From: Tardiphaga sp.
Lineage (GTDB): Bacteria > Pseudomonadota > Alphaproteobacteria > Rhizobiales > Xanthobacteraceae
Length of the DNA stretch: 53,741 nt
Assembly: GCA_030147505.1 (NCBI GenBank)
Contig: JASBVG010000060.1
Location: 1 to 53,741, forward strand
Direction: 5' to 3'
Positions 24,449 to 33,061 of this stretch are shown piece after piece; within the stretch, counting starts at the first letter, position 1, and each line of letters starts with the position of its first letter. The position numbers and the translations under genes are program-made. Under the pieces are notes generated by a model, which saw nothing but the letters and a program-made list of their open reading frames with translations, was not told the origin of the DNA and made no database searches.

Positions 24449-25012
24449 ATGAGCGTCAATTCGAAGGAAGCCATCCTGGCGGCGGCTCGGCGGACTGCGC
24501 AGGCTCACGGCTATAGCGGCCTGAATTTTCGCGATCTCGCCGCCGCAGTCGGCATCAAGGCAGCGAGCATTTATCATCACTTCCCCAGCAAAGCCGATCT
24601 CGGCGCCGCCGTCGCCAGACGCTACTGGGAAGATACCGCAGCAGCGCTGGAAAGCCTGTCTAAAGAGGCCGAAACACCGCTCGTTGCCCTACGTCGCTAT
24701 CCGGAGACCTTTCGCAAGGCGCTCACCGCTGACAATCGGATTTGCCTCGCTAGCTTCATGGCCGCGGAATATGACGACCTGCCGGATCCGGTGAAGACGG
24801 AAGTGCGAACCTTCACCGACATCAATGTGAGTTGGCTGAGCCACGCGCTGAGCGCTGCCGGCATCGAGAGCGTCGAGCAGGCGGAGCCCAGGGCGCGCGC
24901 CATCTTCGCGGCTATTGCAGGCGCCCAGTTGATGGCCAGAGGCCGCAGCGATGTGGCGCAGTACGACGCTTTGATCGACAGCTATCGCACTGTTGGTCTG
25001 CTGCCGGCGTAA
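24449..25012 (+). CDS. TetR-family transcriptional regulator
   Basis: The ATG at 24449 gives 187 residues; a GTG four codons upstream is an alternative. The N-terminal helix-turn-helix is typical: EAILAAARRTAQAHGYSGLN, FRDLAAAVGIKAASIYHHFP and SKADLGAAVARRYW. The C-terminal ligand domain ends IDSYRTVGLLPA. It is divergent from the GST gene with two matching operators between, so it most likely represses both genes. The ligand is unknown. Confidence 0.93.
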   Translation: MSVNSKEAILAAARRTAQAHGYSGLNFRDLAAAVGIKAASIYHHFPSKADLGAAVARRYWEDTAAALESLSKEAETPLVALRRYPETFRKALTADNRICLASFMAAEYDDLPDPVKTEVRTFTDINVSWLSHALSAAGIESVEQAEPRARAIFAAIAGAQLMARGRSDVAQYDALIDSYRTVGLLPA

Positions 25013-25075
25013 CGTCGCAAACGCAGACTGGATGAAGCGAAGCAACGCTCACACGTCCCGCCAAGCTCGCCTGTC

Positions 25076-25112
25076 CCTCTCCCGCTCCGGCGAAGCTTCG
25101 GGGCGGAAGAGG
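25076..25112. repeat. Imperfect palindrome between convergent genes
   Basis: CCTCTCCCGCTCCG on the left pairs imperfectly with CGGGGCGGAAGAGG on the right around the perfect decamer palindrome CGAAGCTTCG (25091-25100). It lies between the tetR stop and the TctC-type stop and probably acts as a terminator; it has the look of a dispersed repeat. Confidence 0.6.
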
Positions 25113-25123
25113 AGAAAGCAGAA

Positions 25124-26119
25124 CTACTCGCCCTTCACGCTGGCAGTCTTCGCTACATTCGCCCAACGCTCGAAATCCCGCTTCAGCGTCTTTTCGAACG
25201 ACTCGGCGCTGTCGCCCACCGGCACCAGATTCACCGCCTGCAGACCTGCGGTCCCTTCCGGCGAGTTGATGATGCGGGCGAGTTCGGCGGAGAGCTTGTC
25301 GACGATCGGCTTCGGCGTGCCGGCCGGAACGAAAACACCGAGCCAGCCTTCGGCCTCGAAGCCGGGATAGCCGAGCTCCGCCATGGTCTGCACGTTCGGC
25401 AGCTTCGGCTTGCGCTTCTCGCCGCCAACGGCAAGCGGGCGGATCTTGCCGGCTTCGAGCTGCGGGCCGGCGGTGGTGAAGTCGAGGAAGGATGCGGTGA
25501 CCTGGTTGCCGAGCAGATCGTTGAGCAAGGGCGCCGCGCCGCGATAGGGCACATGCGTCCAGTCGAGGCCGGCATTCTTCTTCAGGAGTTCGCCATAGAG
25601 ATGCGAGGTCGTGGCATTGCCGAAGGTGCCGTATTGAAACTTGCCGGTCTTGCCGGCTTCAATGAGCTCCTTCACCGACTTGATCGGCTGCGCATCGGGC
25701 ACGACCAGCACGATCGGCGAGATCGCGATCTGCGTCACCGGTGCGAGATCCCTGAATACGTCATAAGGCAGCTTCGACATCAGGCTCGGCGCCTGGATGA
25801 TCTGCGTGATGGCGATCAGCACCGTGTAGCCATCCGGTGCTGCCTTGGCGACGAAGTCATTGCCGATGACACCGCCGGCGCCCGGCTTGTTCTCGACAGT
25901 GACCGTCTGCTTCCAGCTCTCCTGCAGCTTCTGCGCAAGCAGGCGCGCGCCGACGTCGGTAGCACCACCAGGCGCATAGGGGACGACGAAATTGATGCGC
26001 TTGTCGGGATAGGACTTTACTGCGTCCTGCGCCTTGGCCGGCAGCGCCATCGCCACACCGGCCACGCCAAGCATCGCCAGAGCAAGCGCGTGCCTGACCA
26101 TCGTCGAAGCCTTCGTCAT
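25124..26119 (-). CDS. Solitary tripartite tricarboxylate transporter binding protein (TctC/Bug family)
   Basis: The ATG at 26119 follows GGGGGAG and gives 331 residues with a signal peptide ending near AKAQDA. Bug signatures are YPDKRINFVVPYAPGGATDV, GARLLAQKLQESWKQTVTVE, NKPGAGGVIGNDFV and THVPYRGAAPLLNDLLGNQV. It resembles the proteins at 16164 and 38099 in build but differs enough to be a separate paralogue. No tctA/tctB genes are adjacent. The ligand is not predictable. Confidence 0.93.
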   Translation of the reverse strand: MTKASTMVRHALALAMLGVAGVAMALPAKAQDAVKSYPDKRINFVVPYAPGGATDVGARLLAQKLQESWKQTVTVENKPGAGGVIGNDFVAKAAPDGYTVLIAITQIIQAPSLMSKLPYDVFRDLAPVTQIAISPIVLVVPDAQPIKSVKELIEAGKTGKFQYGTFGNATTSHLYGELLKKNAGLDWTHVPYRGAAPLLNDLLGNQVTASFLDFTTAGPQLEAGKIRPLAVGGEKRKPKLPNVQTMAELGYPGFEAEGWLGVFVPAGTPKPIVDKLSAELARIINSPEGTAGLQAVNLVPVGDSAESFEKTLKRDFERWANVAKTASVKGE

Positions 26120-26301
26120 CGTCTCCCCCAATCTGAATATTCTTGCGCGAACGCATGCCCGCGCGTGCGAGTGGTCTCGCTCAGGTCTTCATACAGGAAG
26201 AAATTTGCTTCGGAACGGTACGATGCGAACAATCGCCTGCCTGCGCGCAACTAACGCGGCATTTTTCGTGACGTATGACGCGCACCATTCCATCAGATAA
26301 A

Positions 26302-26337
26302 AAAATCGCCTGCAGAATGCCCCCTGCAGGCGATTTT
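26302..26337 (-). terminator. Strong terminator behind the polysaccharide-export-like gene
   Basis: AAAATCGCCTGCAG and CTGCAGGCGATTTT form a perfect 14-bp stem with an 8-nt loop, ending in TTTT on either strand. It lies 64 bp past the stop at 26402 and could also stop transcription from the other side. Confidence 0.85.
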
Positions 26338-26401
26338 GCGTGATCATAAATCTGCAGGCGGCATCGGTCGTGACCGTTATCTGCCAGCGCGATTGCTACG
26401 A

Positions 26402-27052
26402 TCAGAACCAGCGTTCGCCGACCATCACCGTATCGCCGGGATCGATCGGCGTGCCGAGCGGAACCTCGGCACGGTAGGAGCCCTCCGGCCGGTTATGCGT
26501 CAACATGACGGCATCGCGCTTGGCGCGCGGCGAGAAGCCGCCGGCAATCGCCACCGCGCTCTCGACGGTCATGTTCGGCACATAGGGATACTGGCCGGGC
26601 GCGGCGACTTCGCCGAGAATAAAGAACGGACGATAGGTCTCGATTTCCACCGCCACCGACGGCTCGCGGATATAGCCGTTACGCAGGCGGCCGGTGATGG
26701 CCGCAGCGAGCGAGGCCGGCGTCATGCCGCGCGCGGGCACGCGGCCGATCAGCGGCATCGTGATCGCACCGCCGGCATCGATCGCATAGGAATTGGTGAG
26801 GCCTTCCTGCCCGTAGATCACGACGCGCAGCTTGTCGCCGGCATCGAGCTTATACTGGGCATCGTATTTCGAACCGGGCGCGGCATAGGCGACGGGCACA
26901 CCGGTGCGGTTATAGGCGAGCGTGTCGAGATCGGGCGGCGCGGGGATCGCGGCCACGGGGCCGGGCCTGCGCATGCAGCCGGTCATGGCCAGGGCCGTAA
27001 CGGCGACGATCAAAGGCAGGCGTAACGCGCGGATAACGGGCACTGGACTCAT
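26402..27052 (-). CDS. Wza-like polysaccharide export lipoprotein
   Basis: The 216-residue product has a lipoprotein signal with lipobox AMTGC (acylated Cys26). The mature part has the polysaccharide-export signature KLDAGDKLRVVIYGQEGLTN, then AGGAITMPLIGRVPARGMTP and GYIREPSVAVEIETYRPFFI, ending in an SLBB-like segment GEVAAPGQYPYVPNMTVESA. Proteins of this family form outer-membrane export channels. At this length it is a short member lacking the C-terminal anchor helix of Wza. No glycosyltransferase or chain-length gene is adjacent, so its partners lie elsewhere. Confidence 0.88.
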   Translation of the reverse strand: MSPVPVIRALRLPLIVAVTALAMTGCMRRPGPVAAIPAPPDLDTLAYNRTGVPVAYAAPGSKYDAQYKLDAGDKLRVVIYGQEGLTNSYAIDAGGAITMPLIGRVPARGMTPASLAAAITGRLRNGYIREPSVAVEIETYRPFFILGEVAAPGQYPYVPNMTVESAVAIAGGFSPRAKRDAVMLTHNRPEGSYRAEVPLGTPIDPGDTVMVGERWF

Positions 27053-27125
27053 CCCTCATGAGATAGTCCGGTTGTGCGCCTTTATGGTTAACATATGGTT
27101 GTCGCGCACACTCGCAGCCAAGCGA

Positions 27126-27158
27126 AAGCCCGCCTCCGATTGCATCGAAAGCGGGCTT
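27126..27158 (-). terminator. Probable terminator of msrA
   Basis: AAGCCCGC and GCGGGCTT form a perfect 8-bp stem with a 17-nt loop, 21 bp past the msrA stop. There is no long T-run, so termination may be modest. Confidence 0.6.
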
Positions 27159-27178
27159 CTGGCGGTGTTTATCTCAGC

Positions 27179-27835
27179 TCAGGCGGTGACGCCGACACCT
27201 ATCGGGCAGGACACGCCGGTGCCGCCGAGACCGCAATAACCGCCCGGATTTTTGGCGAGATACTGCTGGTGATAGTCCTCGGCAAAATAGAACGTCTTGA
27301 CCGGTGCGATCTCGGTCGTGATCGCACCATAGCCCTTGGCATCGAGCGCCTTCTGGAACGTCGCTTCGGACTCCTTCGCCGCCTTCAACTGCGCATCGGA
27401 GAAGGTGTAGATCGCCGAGCGATATTGCGTGCCGACATCGTTGCCCTGCCGCATGCCCTGGGTCGGATCGTGATTTTCCCAGAATGTCTTCAGCAGTTGC
27501 TCGTAAGAGATCTTCTTCGGATCGAACACCACCAGCACCGCTTCGGTGTGGCCGGTCAGCCCCGAGCAGGTCTCTTCATAAGTCGGGTTCGGCGTGAAAC
27601 CGCCGGCATAGCCGACCGCCGTCGTATAGATTCCGTCGCCCAGTTCCCAGAACTTGCGCTCCGCACCCCAGAAGCAGCCGAGCGCAAACACCACCTGCTC
27701 GAGACCGGCAGGATACGGCGGTTGCAACTTGCTCCCGTTCACAAAATGCGTGGTCGCAGTCGGTATCGGCGTAGCGCGGCCGGGCAAGGCGGCGGCGGCC
27801 GTGACCATCGCGACGGGTTTGCGCATGAACAGCAT
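27179..27835 (-). CDS. msrA: Peptide methionine sulfoxide reductase MsrA
   Basis: This 218-residue protein has the MsrA active site [15 protein letters not shown] with catalytic Cys54, the motif [20 protein letters not shown], and the C-terminal resolving cysteine region [15 protein letters not shown]. It reduces methionine-S-sulfoxide in proteins, recycled by thioredoxin. The first 40 residues are an extension that looks weakly hydrophobic ([18 protein letters not shown]) but it is not a convincing signal peptide. Confidence 0.95.
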   Translation of the reverse strand: MLFMRKPVAMVTAAAALPGRATPIPTATTHFVNGSKLQPPYPAGLEQVVFALGCFWGAERKFWELGDGIYTTAVGYAGGFTPNPTYEETCSGLTGHTEAVLVVFDPKKISYEQLLKTFWENHDPTQGMRQGNDVGTQYRSAIYTFSDAQLKAAKESEATFQKALDAKGYGAITTEIAPVKTFYFAEDYHQQYLAKNPGGYCGLGGTGVSCPIGVGVTA

Positions 27836-27939
27836 GGATCGTCTCCTGCGTTTTTCTTCACCCTATATGGGTATCTTCGCACAAAACGGCAGACCGTTAC
27901 GCCTCTGAACGGCCGTAGGGCTGCCGCAAGGGGGCCGCA

Positions 27940-28254
27940 TCAATTTCGCGAATAACCGATCAAAGGTCGCCGCGGACGGAATACTAACATCAGCAAAATG
28001 CCGATCACGCCCATCACTGCCCAGGCCGGCTGATCGAGCAGCAATTTGATGCCCGCGCGCAGCCACGGCGCATCAGCATCGATGACAGCTAGGAAGCTGC
28101 GCTGACTGGCCTGATTGATATCGTTCCAGAACTCGCCGAGTTTGGTCAATCGCAGCGCCTGATCGGCGATCGAACGGGCGCCGTCATAGACCAGGAACAC
28201 GAACCCCGCGGCCAGTAAGAGCAGCCCAATCAGGCGGAAAAAACCGCGGATCAT
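27940..28254 (-). CDS. Small two-helix membrane protein
   Basis: The ATG at 28254 follows GAGGGG and gives 104 residues. Two hydrophobic helices are visible, at about 6-24 ([19 protein letters not shown]) and 77-95 ([19 protein letters not shown]), joined by a polar loop with [20 protein letters not shown]. The C-terminus is basic. I do not recognise a family. It is leftward, between msrA and rpsT, with its own ribosome site. Confidence 0.75.
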   Translation of the reverse strand: MIRGFFRLIGLLLLAAGFVFLVYDGARSIADQALRLTKLGEFWNDINQASQRSFLAVIDADAPWLRAGIKLLLDQPAWAVMGVIGILLMLVFRPRRPLIGYSRN

Positions 28255-28374
28255 CCGAATCCCCTCAATGCTCACCCCTTGGCAATAATCACCGGAGGCG
28301 AGAAATTCAACCATGCCAGTTACTTACCGCGGTCACGCGGCGCTTTTGCCGCGATTTTGCGCTTGTCGAAGCCG

Positions 28375-28403
28375 TTGACGCTGGAAAACACGGCCTCTAT
28401 AAG
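28375..28403 (+). promoter_or_regulatory. Sigma-70-type promoter of rpsT
   Basis: TTGACG (28375-28380) and TATAAG (28398-28403) are separated by exactly 17 bp. The spacing and hexamers are close to the housekeeping consensus. The start would lie near 28410, giving a leader of about 180 nt before rpsT. The leader holds a 7-bp hairpin, CGCCGCT/AGCGGCG (28434-28455). S20 represses its own translation in Escherichia coli, so a structured leader would fit. Confidence 0.75.
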
Positions 28404-28592
28404 GATCGCCAAAGGCGGTGGGCGCAATCCCGCCGCCGCTGTTCTTTGAGCGGCGCAACCCTCGAGAGCGTCACCGCTCCGGGGATAGCATTTCAGGAAC
28501 ACCCCGGAAACAGATCAGCGTTGGCCGCAGCAAGGCGGCAAACGTCAATCAGCCCGGCGCCCGGATGGGTCGCTGCTGAAGGATATTTGAGA

Positions 28593-28859
28593 ATGGCCAA
28601 TACGACCTCCGCCAAGAAGGCGACCCGCAAGATCGCGCGCCGCACCATCGTCAACAAGTCGCGCCGCACCCAGATGCGTTCGTCACTCCGCACCGTCGAG
28701 GACGCCATCAAGGCCGGCGATGCCAAGGCTGCCAAGGAAGCGATGAAGCTCGCCGAGCCGGCCCTCATGAAGGCGGCCCAGCGCAATATCGTTCACAAGA
28801 ACCTGGCGAGCCGCAAGGTCTCGCGCCTCACCCATCAGATCGCGAAGCTCGCCCAGTAA
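28593..28859 (+). CDS. rpsT: Ribosomal protein S20
   Basis: The 88-residue product starts at 28593 ([20 protein letters not shown]) and is rich in Lys and Arg in the N-terminal helix, with [20 protein letters not shown] and the end [20 protein letters not shown]. This is S20, a 30S subunit protein binding 16S rRNA. An open frame begins further upstream but the S20 start is clear. rpsT next to dnaA is a usual arrangement in these alphaproteobacteria. It has its own promoter and a strong terminator. Confidence 0.98.
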   Translation: MANTTSAKKATRKIARRTIVNKSRRTQMRSSLRTVEDAIKAGDAKAAKEAMKLAEPALMKAAQRNIVHKNLASRKVSRLTHQIAKLAQ

Positions 28860-28885
28860 GCGACACGCAGCATAATGATTTTGAT

Positions 28886-28909
28886 AAGCCCGGCCTTCGC
28901 GCCGGGCTT
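28886..28909 (+). terminator. rho-independent terminator of rpsT
   Basis: AAGCCCGGC and GCCGGGCTT form a perfect 9-bp stem with a 6-nt loop, followed by TTTTG. This is a classic intrinsic terminator 26 bp past the stop. Confidence 0.93.
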
Positions 28910-29208
28910 TTTGTTGCGTAATGATGCGTACGGTACGCGCGACATGTGACGGACATCATCCATCTGGATGATGAAACGAAAAATTTGGATGACATGGAAA
29001 GTCTATGAAATCAGGCATCGATGCGCGTCACGACATGTCGCACGAAAGACACGGCGGGAACGGCAAGTGCTGAACATACGTCAACACACAGGCTCTGTCT
29101 GCGCAAAAGCGATTCTGAAAAAGCAAGCGTGCTGCAATGCCGATGCTGACGACGCGTTCAAGGTTACCCTGAGTCAACGCACAGAAAAAAACGCGCCGCG
29201 ATAATCAC

Positions 29209-29217
29209 TTATCCACA
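29209..29217 (+). promoter_or_regulatory. Perfect DnaA box
   Basis: TTATCCACA matches the consensus DnaA box exactly. It lies 0.9 kb before the dnaA start, within an AT-richer stretch. A single perfect box could serve origin firing, dnaA autoregulation or both. Confidence 0.75.
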
Positions 29218-29484
29218 TAGCGAGGGCGAGCGGTTTGAATCCGCGAATGCAGCCCCTGCTTTCGTAAATGAAATATGAATTTCTTTTTTCGGCTCATCGA
29301 ATTTGCAACCCCACTGTCACAATTGGATTCAGCGCGCAGATTCAAAATCTTGCCAGTATGTTTGAAAAACGGATCCGCAAACGAGAGCCTGCAAGTGTAG
29401 CTTTTGCAAAGCAGCGAAAAAATGATTCCGTTGCGAGAAAACTGCCGTGCTGTATTTCTAAATCATTCGCAGCGCCCCGCCGTT

Positions 29485-29644
29485 CTTGAGATCAGAGCGA
29501 TTTCGGTACGAGGGCGAGCCTGAAGATCAGCGACGGTTTCCAGGTTTGGCGATGCTTTCCAAGTCTCAAGCGAGTGGCGGCTCATAGCAATATGAGAGCG
29601 GTTGTTCTGTACCGAAATTTCTCAAGCATCCATGATGGATGCTT
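29485..29644. other. Nested inverted repeats, possible structured RNA or DNA element
   Basis: CTTGAGA (29485-29491) and ATTTCGGTAC (29500-29509) pair respectively with TCTCAAG (29620-29626) and GTACCGAAAT (29609-29618), making a long interrupted stem that closes a 99-nt interior. Inside is a perfect hairpin CTCATA-GCAA-TATGAG (29581-29596) with a stable GNRA-type loop. Right after it is a 21-nt palindrome, AAGCATCCAT-G-ATGGATGCTT (29624-29644). No promoter or protein gene explains this arrangement. It may be a small RNA or part of the origin. Confidence 0.5.
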
Positions 29645-30043
29645 CGAAAAGAAATGGGAAGCAGAGATCGTGCACTGGCAAGGCGGGGAGATCGTCCTGT
29701 GAAGAGGAGCGGGCTGAAAGACAATGCGACCTGAACGTTTTGCACGTTGAGCGTTGCGTACTGACTTTGGACCAGATTCGAAACTGACACCTTGCCGCGA
29801 TGATCGCGGTGAGCGGGGGAGCTTCTATGCGCAAATCCACGATCACACTGCCTTTTCCTTTGCGATCTGCGTTCGGCTTCAATATGTCCGCTTCCATCTG
29901 CTTCCGCCCCCCCACCTGCGTCCCTGACAGAGCGCTCAGTACGCGCTGACCTCACCCGGCGCTTCTTTCGACACGACCGATCCGTTCGCGGCATGAGCGC
30001 CGAACGGCGGAGCTGTGTCCGACAGCAGCCGCGCGAGGTCATC

Positions 30044-30084
30044 GCACGCGTTTGCGTGCATTCCGTCACGCGCGCTTCGCGCGC
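30044..30084 (+). promoter_or_regulatory. Two hairpins in the probable dnaA leader
   Basis: GCACGC-GTTT-GCGTGC (30044-30059) and GCGCGC-TTC-GCGCGC (30070-30084) are two perfect GC-rich hairpins ending 36 nt before the dnaA start codon. In Caulobacter the dnaA leader controls translation with nutrient supply; a similar leader role here is inference. Confidence 0.4.
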
Positions 30085-30120
30085 TCGATCACCACACTTT
30101 TGAACTGAGAAGTACGAACG

Positions 30121-31551
30121 ATGTCGAACATGGAACAGGATCACTGGACTCGCGTAAAGGGCCGTCTGCGGTCGAGCGTCGGCGAGGACGTTTTCTCGAG
30201 CTGGTTCGCCCGTATGGATCTGGAAGCCGTGCAGGACGATTCCGTGCACCTCTCCGTGCCGACCCGCTTCCTGAAGAGCTGGATTCAGGCGCATTATGCC
30301 GAGCGCGTGCTGGATGCTTGGAAGGCCGAGATGCCGAAGGTGTCGCGCGTCGATCTCACTGTGCGTTCGGCCATGCGTAATGTTGCCCCAGCCAAGGAAG
30401 TGGTGCCGCAGGCCGAGCCGCGCCGCAACGAGCCGGCAAGCAATCGTCCCGCTGCCGAATTGCGCAGCACCGCGACAGCGCCAGTCTCCGCCAGCCATGA
30501 AGCGCTCGGCGGCTCGCCGCTCGATCCGCGCCTGACCTTTGCCAGCTTCGTGCTCGGCCGCGCCAATACTCTCGCGCACGCAGCCGCGCGCCAGGTCGCC
30601 GAGGGTCGCCGCGGCGATCCGGTGATGTTCAACCCGCTTTACATCCACGCCGGCGTCGGCCTCGGCAAAACGCACTTGCTGCAGGCCATCACCTGGGCTG
30701 GCAATTCGAGCCCGGACCGCAAGGTGCTGTATCTCACCGCCGAGAAATTCATGTACGGCTTCGTTGCCGCGCTGAAAACACAAACGGCGCTCGCCTTCAA
30801 AGAAGCGCTGCGCGGCATCGACGTGCTTGTCATCGACGATCTCCAGTTCCTGCAGGGCAAGACCACCCAGGCCGAGTTCTGCCATACGCTGAATGCACTG
30901 ATCGATGCCGGCCGCCAGGTGGTGATCGCTGCCGACCGTCCGCCGTCGGATCTTGAAAGTCTCGACGAGCGCGTGCGCTCGCGTCTCGCAGGCGGCCTCG
31001 TTGTGGAGATGGGCACGCTTGGGGAGGAGCTGCGCCTCGGCATTCTGAAGTCGCGCGTTGCGGCGGCCCGTGTGCATCATGCCTCATTCGATGTGCCGGA
31101 AGCCGTGCTGGAATATCTTGCCCGCACCATCACTCATAACGGCCGCGATCTCGAAGGCGCGATCAACCGCCTGCTCGCCCATTCCAAACTGAACGCCACC
31201 GCCGTAACGCTGGAAATGGCCGAGCGCGAAGTACGCGATCTCATTCGCCCGATGGAGCCGAAGCGCATCAAGATCGAAGACATCCAGCGCGTCGTTGCGC
31301 GACAGTATAATGTCAGCCGCTCGGACCTCCTCTCCTCGCGCCGCACCGCCAATGTGGTGCGTCCGCGCCAGGTAGCGATGTATCTCGCCAAGACGCTGAC
31401 CCTGCGCTCGCTGCCGGAAATCGGCCGCCGCTTCGGTGGCCGCGACCACACCACCGTGCTGCACGCGGTCCGCAAAATCGAGGCGCTGGTCGGCAAGGAT
31501 ACGACCCTGCAGGACGAGGTCGAGAGCCTGAAGCGTCAGTTGGCGGAGTAG
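30121..31551 (+). CDS. dnaA: Chromosomal replication initiator DnaA
   Basis: The 476-residue protein has all DnaA domains. Domain I is [20 protein letters not shown], followed by a variable linker (about 88-135). The AAA+ domain has Walker A at 178-184 (GVGLGKT) and Walker [20 protein letters not shown]. The DNA-binding domain IV has [16 protein letters not shown] and the signature [19 protein letters not shown]. It binds DnaA boxes and opens the origin. The ATG follows GAGAAG. It is followed by dnaN after 214 bp and preceded by the candidate origin. Confidence 0.99.
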   Translation: MSNMEQDHWTRVKGRLRSSVGEDVFSSWFARMDLEAVQDDSVHLSVPTRFLKSWIQAHYAERVLDAWKAEMPKVSRVDLTVRSAMRNVAPAKEVVPQAEPRRNEPASNRPAAELRSTATAPVSASHEALGGSPLDPRLTFASFVLGRANTLAHAAARQVAEGRRGDPVMFNPLYIHAGVGLGKTHLLQAITWAGNSSPDRKVLYLTAEKFMYGFVAALKTQTALAFKEALRGIDVLVIDDLQFLQGKTTQAEFCHTLNALIDAGRQVVIAADRPPSDLESLDERVRSRLAGGLVVEMGTLGEELRLGILKSRVAAARVHHASFDVPEAVLEYLARTITHNGRDLEGAINRLLAHSKLNATAVTLEMAEREVRDLIRPMEPKRIKIEDIQRVVARQYNVSRSDLLSSRRTANVVRPRQVAMYLAKTLTLRSLPEIGRRFGGRDHTTVLHAVRKIEALVGKDTTLQDEVESLKRQLAE

Positions 31552-31565
31552 GCACTTGAAGATCG

Positions 31566-31598
31566 TAGCCCGGATGGAACGCGGCCAAATCCAGGCTA
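31566..31598. repeat. REP-like palindrome between dnaA and dnaN
   Basis: TAGCCCGGAT and ATCCAGGCTA pair over 10 bp with one mismatch around a 13-nt loop (GGAACGCGGCCAA). Elements of the form TAGCCCGGATGGA...ATCCGGGCTA are scattered through Bradyrhizobium-type genomes. It begins 14 bp after the dnaA stop and may attenuate read-through. Confidence 0.65.
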
Positions 31599-31765
31599 TG
31601 CATACGCGGGGGAATGACGACACCCATGTGACCATAAACGTCGAGAGGTGCACAGCAATTCATCTCCAAATCTCTTGCACTTCCCGCGCTTTACCGTCAC
31701 CTTGCGGGCCCCGCGGCACTCTTCCGGCTGCCCGGAACTCCCATCGGTAATCGGGCGGATTTGCT

Positions 31766-32884
31766 ATGAAGGTCACGGTCGAACGCGCGCAGCTCCTCAA
31801 GTCGCTCAGCCACGTCCATCGCGTGGTCGAGCGCCGGAACACGATTCCGATCTTGGGTAACGTGCTGATCCGCGCCGAAAACGCCCAGCTCTCGCTGAAG
31901 GCCACCGACCTCGATCTCGAAGTGACCGAGATCCTGGCCGCCGAAACCGGCACCGCCGGCTCCACCACCGTCCCGGCCCACATGTTCTACGACATCGTCC
32001 GCAAGCTTCCGGACGGTTCGCAGATCGTGCTCGAAGCCGATGGTGATCGATCGATCATGGCGATTCGTGCCGGCCGTTCGCGCTTTACGCTGCAAACTCT
32101 GCCGGAGAATGACTTCCCGGATCTCGCAGCGGGCGAAATGACGCACTCGTTTGCGCTGCCGGCCGTTGACATCAAACGCTTGATCGACCGCACCCAATTC
32201 GCGATCTCGACGGAAGAGACACGTTATTACCTTAACGGCATCTATCTACATGCCGCTGGCACCCCCGCCGCGGCGACCCTGCGCGGCGTCGCCACGGACG
32301 GTCATCGCCTCGCGCAGATCGACCTCAAGCAGCCGAGGGGCGCCGAGGGAATGCCGGGCGTGATCGTGCCGCGCAAGACAGTCGGCGAAGTGCAGCGCCT
32401 GATCGAGGACACCGAGGCCGAGATCATCGTGGAGCTGTCGCAGGGCAAGATCCGCTTCACCCTCGGCAATGTGGTGCTGACCTCGAAGTTGATCGACGGC
32501 ACCTTCCCCGATTATGGCCGCGTGATCCCGCAGAACAACGACAAGGAACTGGTGATCGATAAGAAGGATTTCGAGAATGCGGTCGACCGCGTCTCGACGA
32601 TCTCCAGCGAACGCGGCCGCGCGGTGAAGCTGGCGCTGTCGGCCGGAAAGCTGGTCTTGTCGGTAACCAATCCGGATTCGGGCAGCGCGACGGAAGAGCT
32701 CGAAGTCGAATATGCCTCGGACGCACTCGATATCGGCTTTAACTCGCGCTACCTGCTCGACATCGCCGCCCAGATCGAAGGCGAAGTCGCCGTACTGCGT
32801 TTGGCAGATCCCGGCTCGCCAACGCTGGTGCAGGACAAAGACAACAAAGGCGCGCTGTATGTGCTGATGCCGATGCGGGTGTGA
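31766..32884 (+). CDS. dnaN: DNA polymerase III beta sliding clamp
   Basis: The 372-residue product matches DnaN in length and motifs: KVTVERAQLLKSLSHVHRVV, VERRNTIPILGNVLIRAENA, then RGVATDGHRLAQIDLKQPRG and the C-terminal GALYVLMPMRV that forms part of the client-binding pocket. The clamp tethers the replicase to DNA and is the platform for Hda-dependent DnaA inactivation. It lies between dnaA and recF as usual. Confidence 0.99.
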   Translation: MKVTVERAQLLKSLSHVHRVVERRNTIPILGNVLIRAENAQLSLKATDLDLEVTEILAAETGTAGSTTVPAHMFYDIVRKLPDGSQIVLEADGDRSIMAIRAGRSRFTLQTLPENDFPDLAAGEMTHSFALPAVDIKRLIDRTQFAISTEETRYYLNGIYLHAAGTPAAATLRGVATDGHRLAQIDLKQPRGAEGMPGVIVPRKTVGEVQRLIEDTEAEIIVELSQGKIRFTLGNVVLTSKLIDGTFPDYGRVIPQNNDKELVIDKKDFENAVDRVSTISSERGRAVKLALSAGKLVLSVTNPDSGSATEELEVEYASDALDIGFNSRYLLDIAAQIEGEVAVLRLADPGSPTLVQDKDNKGALYVLMPMRV

Positions 32885-32904
32885 CGGCAACCATAACACA
32901 ACTG

Positions 32905-33025
32905 TCATCGCCCGGCCTGGCACGCAATTGCGCGCTTGGATCGGGCGACCCAGTAAACTCAGACCTTCCGGCGGAACATCGGTGCCAGTGTCTACCGGAT
33001 CCCCGCTTTCGGGGGGATGACAGCC
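32905..33025. repeat. Composite intergenic repeat between dnaN and recF
   Basis: Two palindromic units lie in tandem. The first pairs TCGCCCG (32908-32914) with CGGGCGA (32942-32948) and has GCAATTGC in the loop. The second pairs ATCCCC (32999-33004) with GGGGAT (33013-33018), followed by GACAG. Both units resemble dispersed intergenic repeats I know from Bradyrhizobium-like genomes, but the copy number must be counted in the whole genome. They fill most of the dnaN-recF gap. Confidence 0.65.
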
Positions 33026-33061
33026 GAGTTTGCAGGGACTAGCTGAGTCCCATTATCGCCC

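Larger units (their letters stand above)
28918..30120. other. Noncoding, palindrome-rich region upstream of dnaA; candidate replication origin
   Basis: About 1.2 kb between rpsT and dnaA has no credible gene and is less GC-rich than its surroundings, especially 29100-29480. It holds a perfect DnaA box (29209-29217), a weaker box-like TTTTGCACG (29738-29746), and six GANTC sites within 29111-29428 (29111, 29171, 29237, 29326, 29339, 29424), plus one at 29775. GANTC is the CcrM methylation site in alphaproteobacteria. Palindromes include GCGTAC-G-GTACGC (28926-28938), CATCATCCA-TC-TGGATGATG (28954-28973) and CGACATGTCG (29031-29040). A replication origin is plausible, but some Rhizobiales and Caulobacter have theirs near hemE, so it is not proven. 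I see no CtrA site of the TTAA-N7-TTAA type. Confidence 0.55.

Noticed and set aside
28926..29040. CtrA-type sites in the candidate origin
   Set aside because: No TTAA-N7-TTAA sequence was found in the noncoding region, so a Caulobacter-like CtrA control of this site is not supported.
28968..29489. Small forward frames (78 and 73 codons) in the noncoding region before dnaA
   Set aside because: Neither has a ribosome site, promoter or recognisable protein features, and the region's palindromes and AT content fit a noncoding role.
29566..31080. A 504-codon open frame antisense to dnaA
   Set aside because: It lies opposite dnaA, whose protein is unmistakable, and its translation shows no known motif or signal; GC-rich codon bias creates such long antisense frames.
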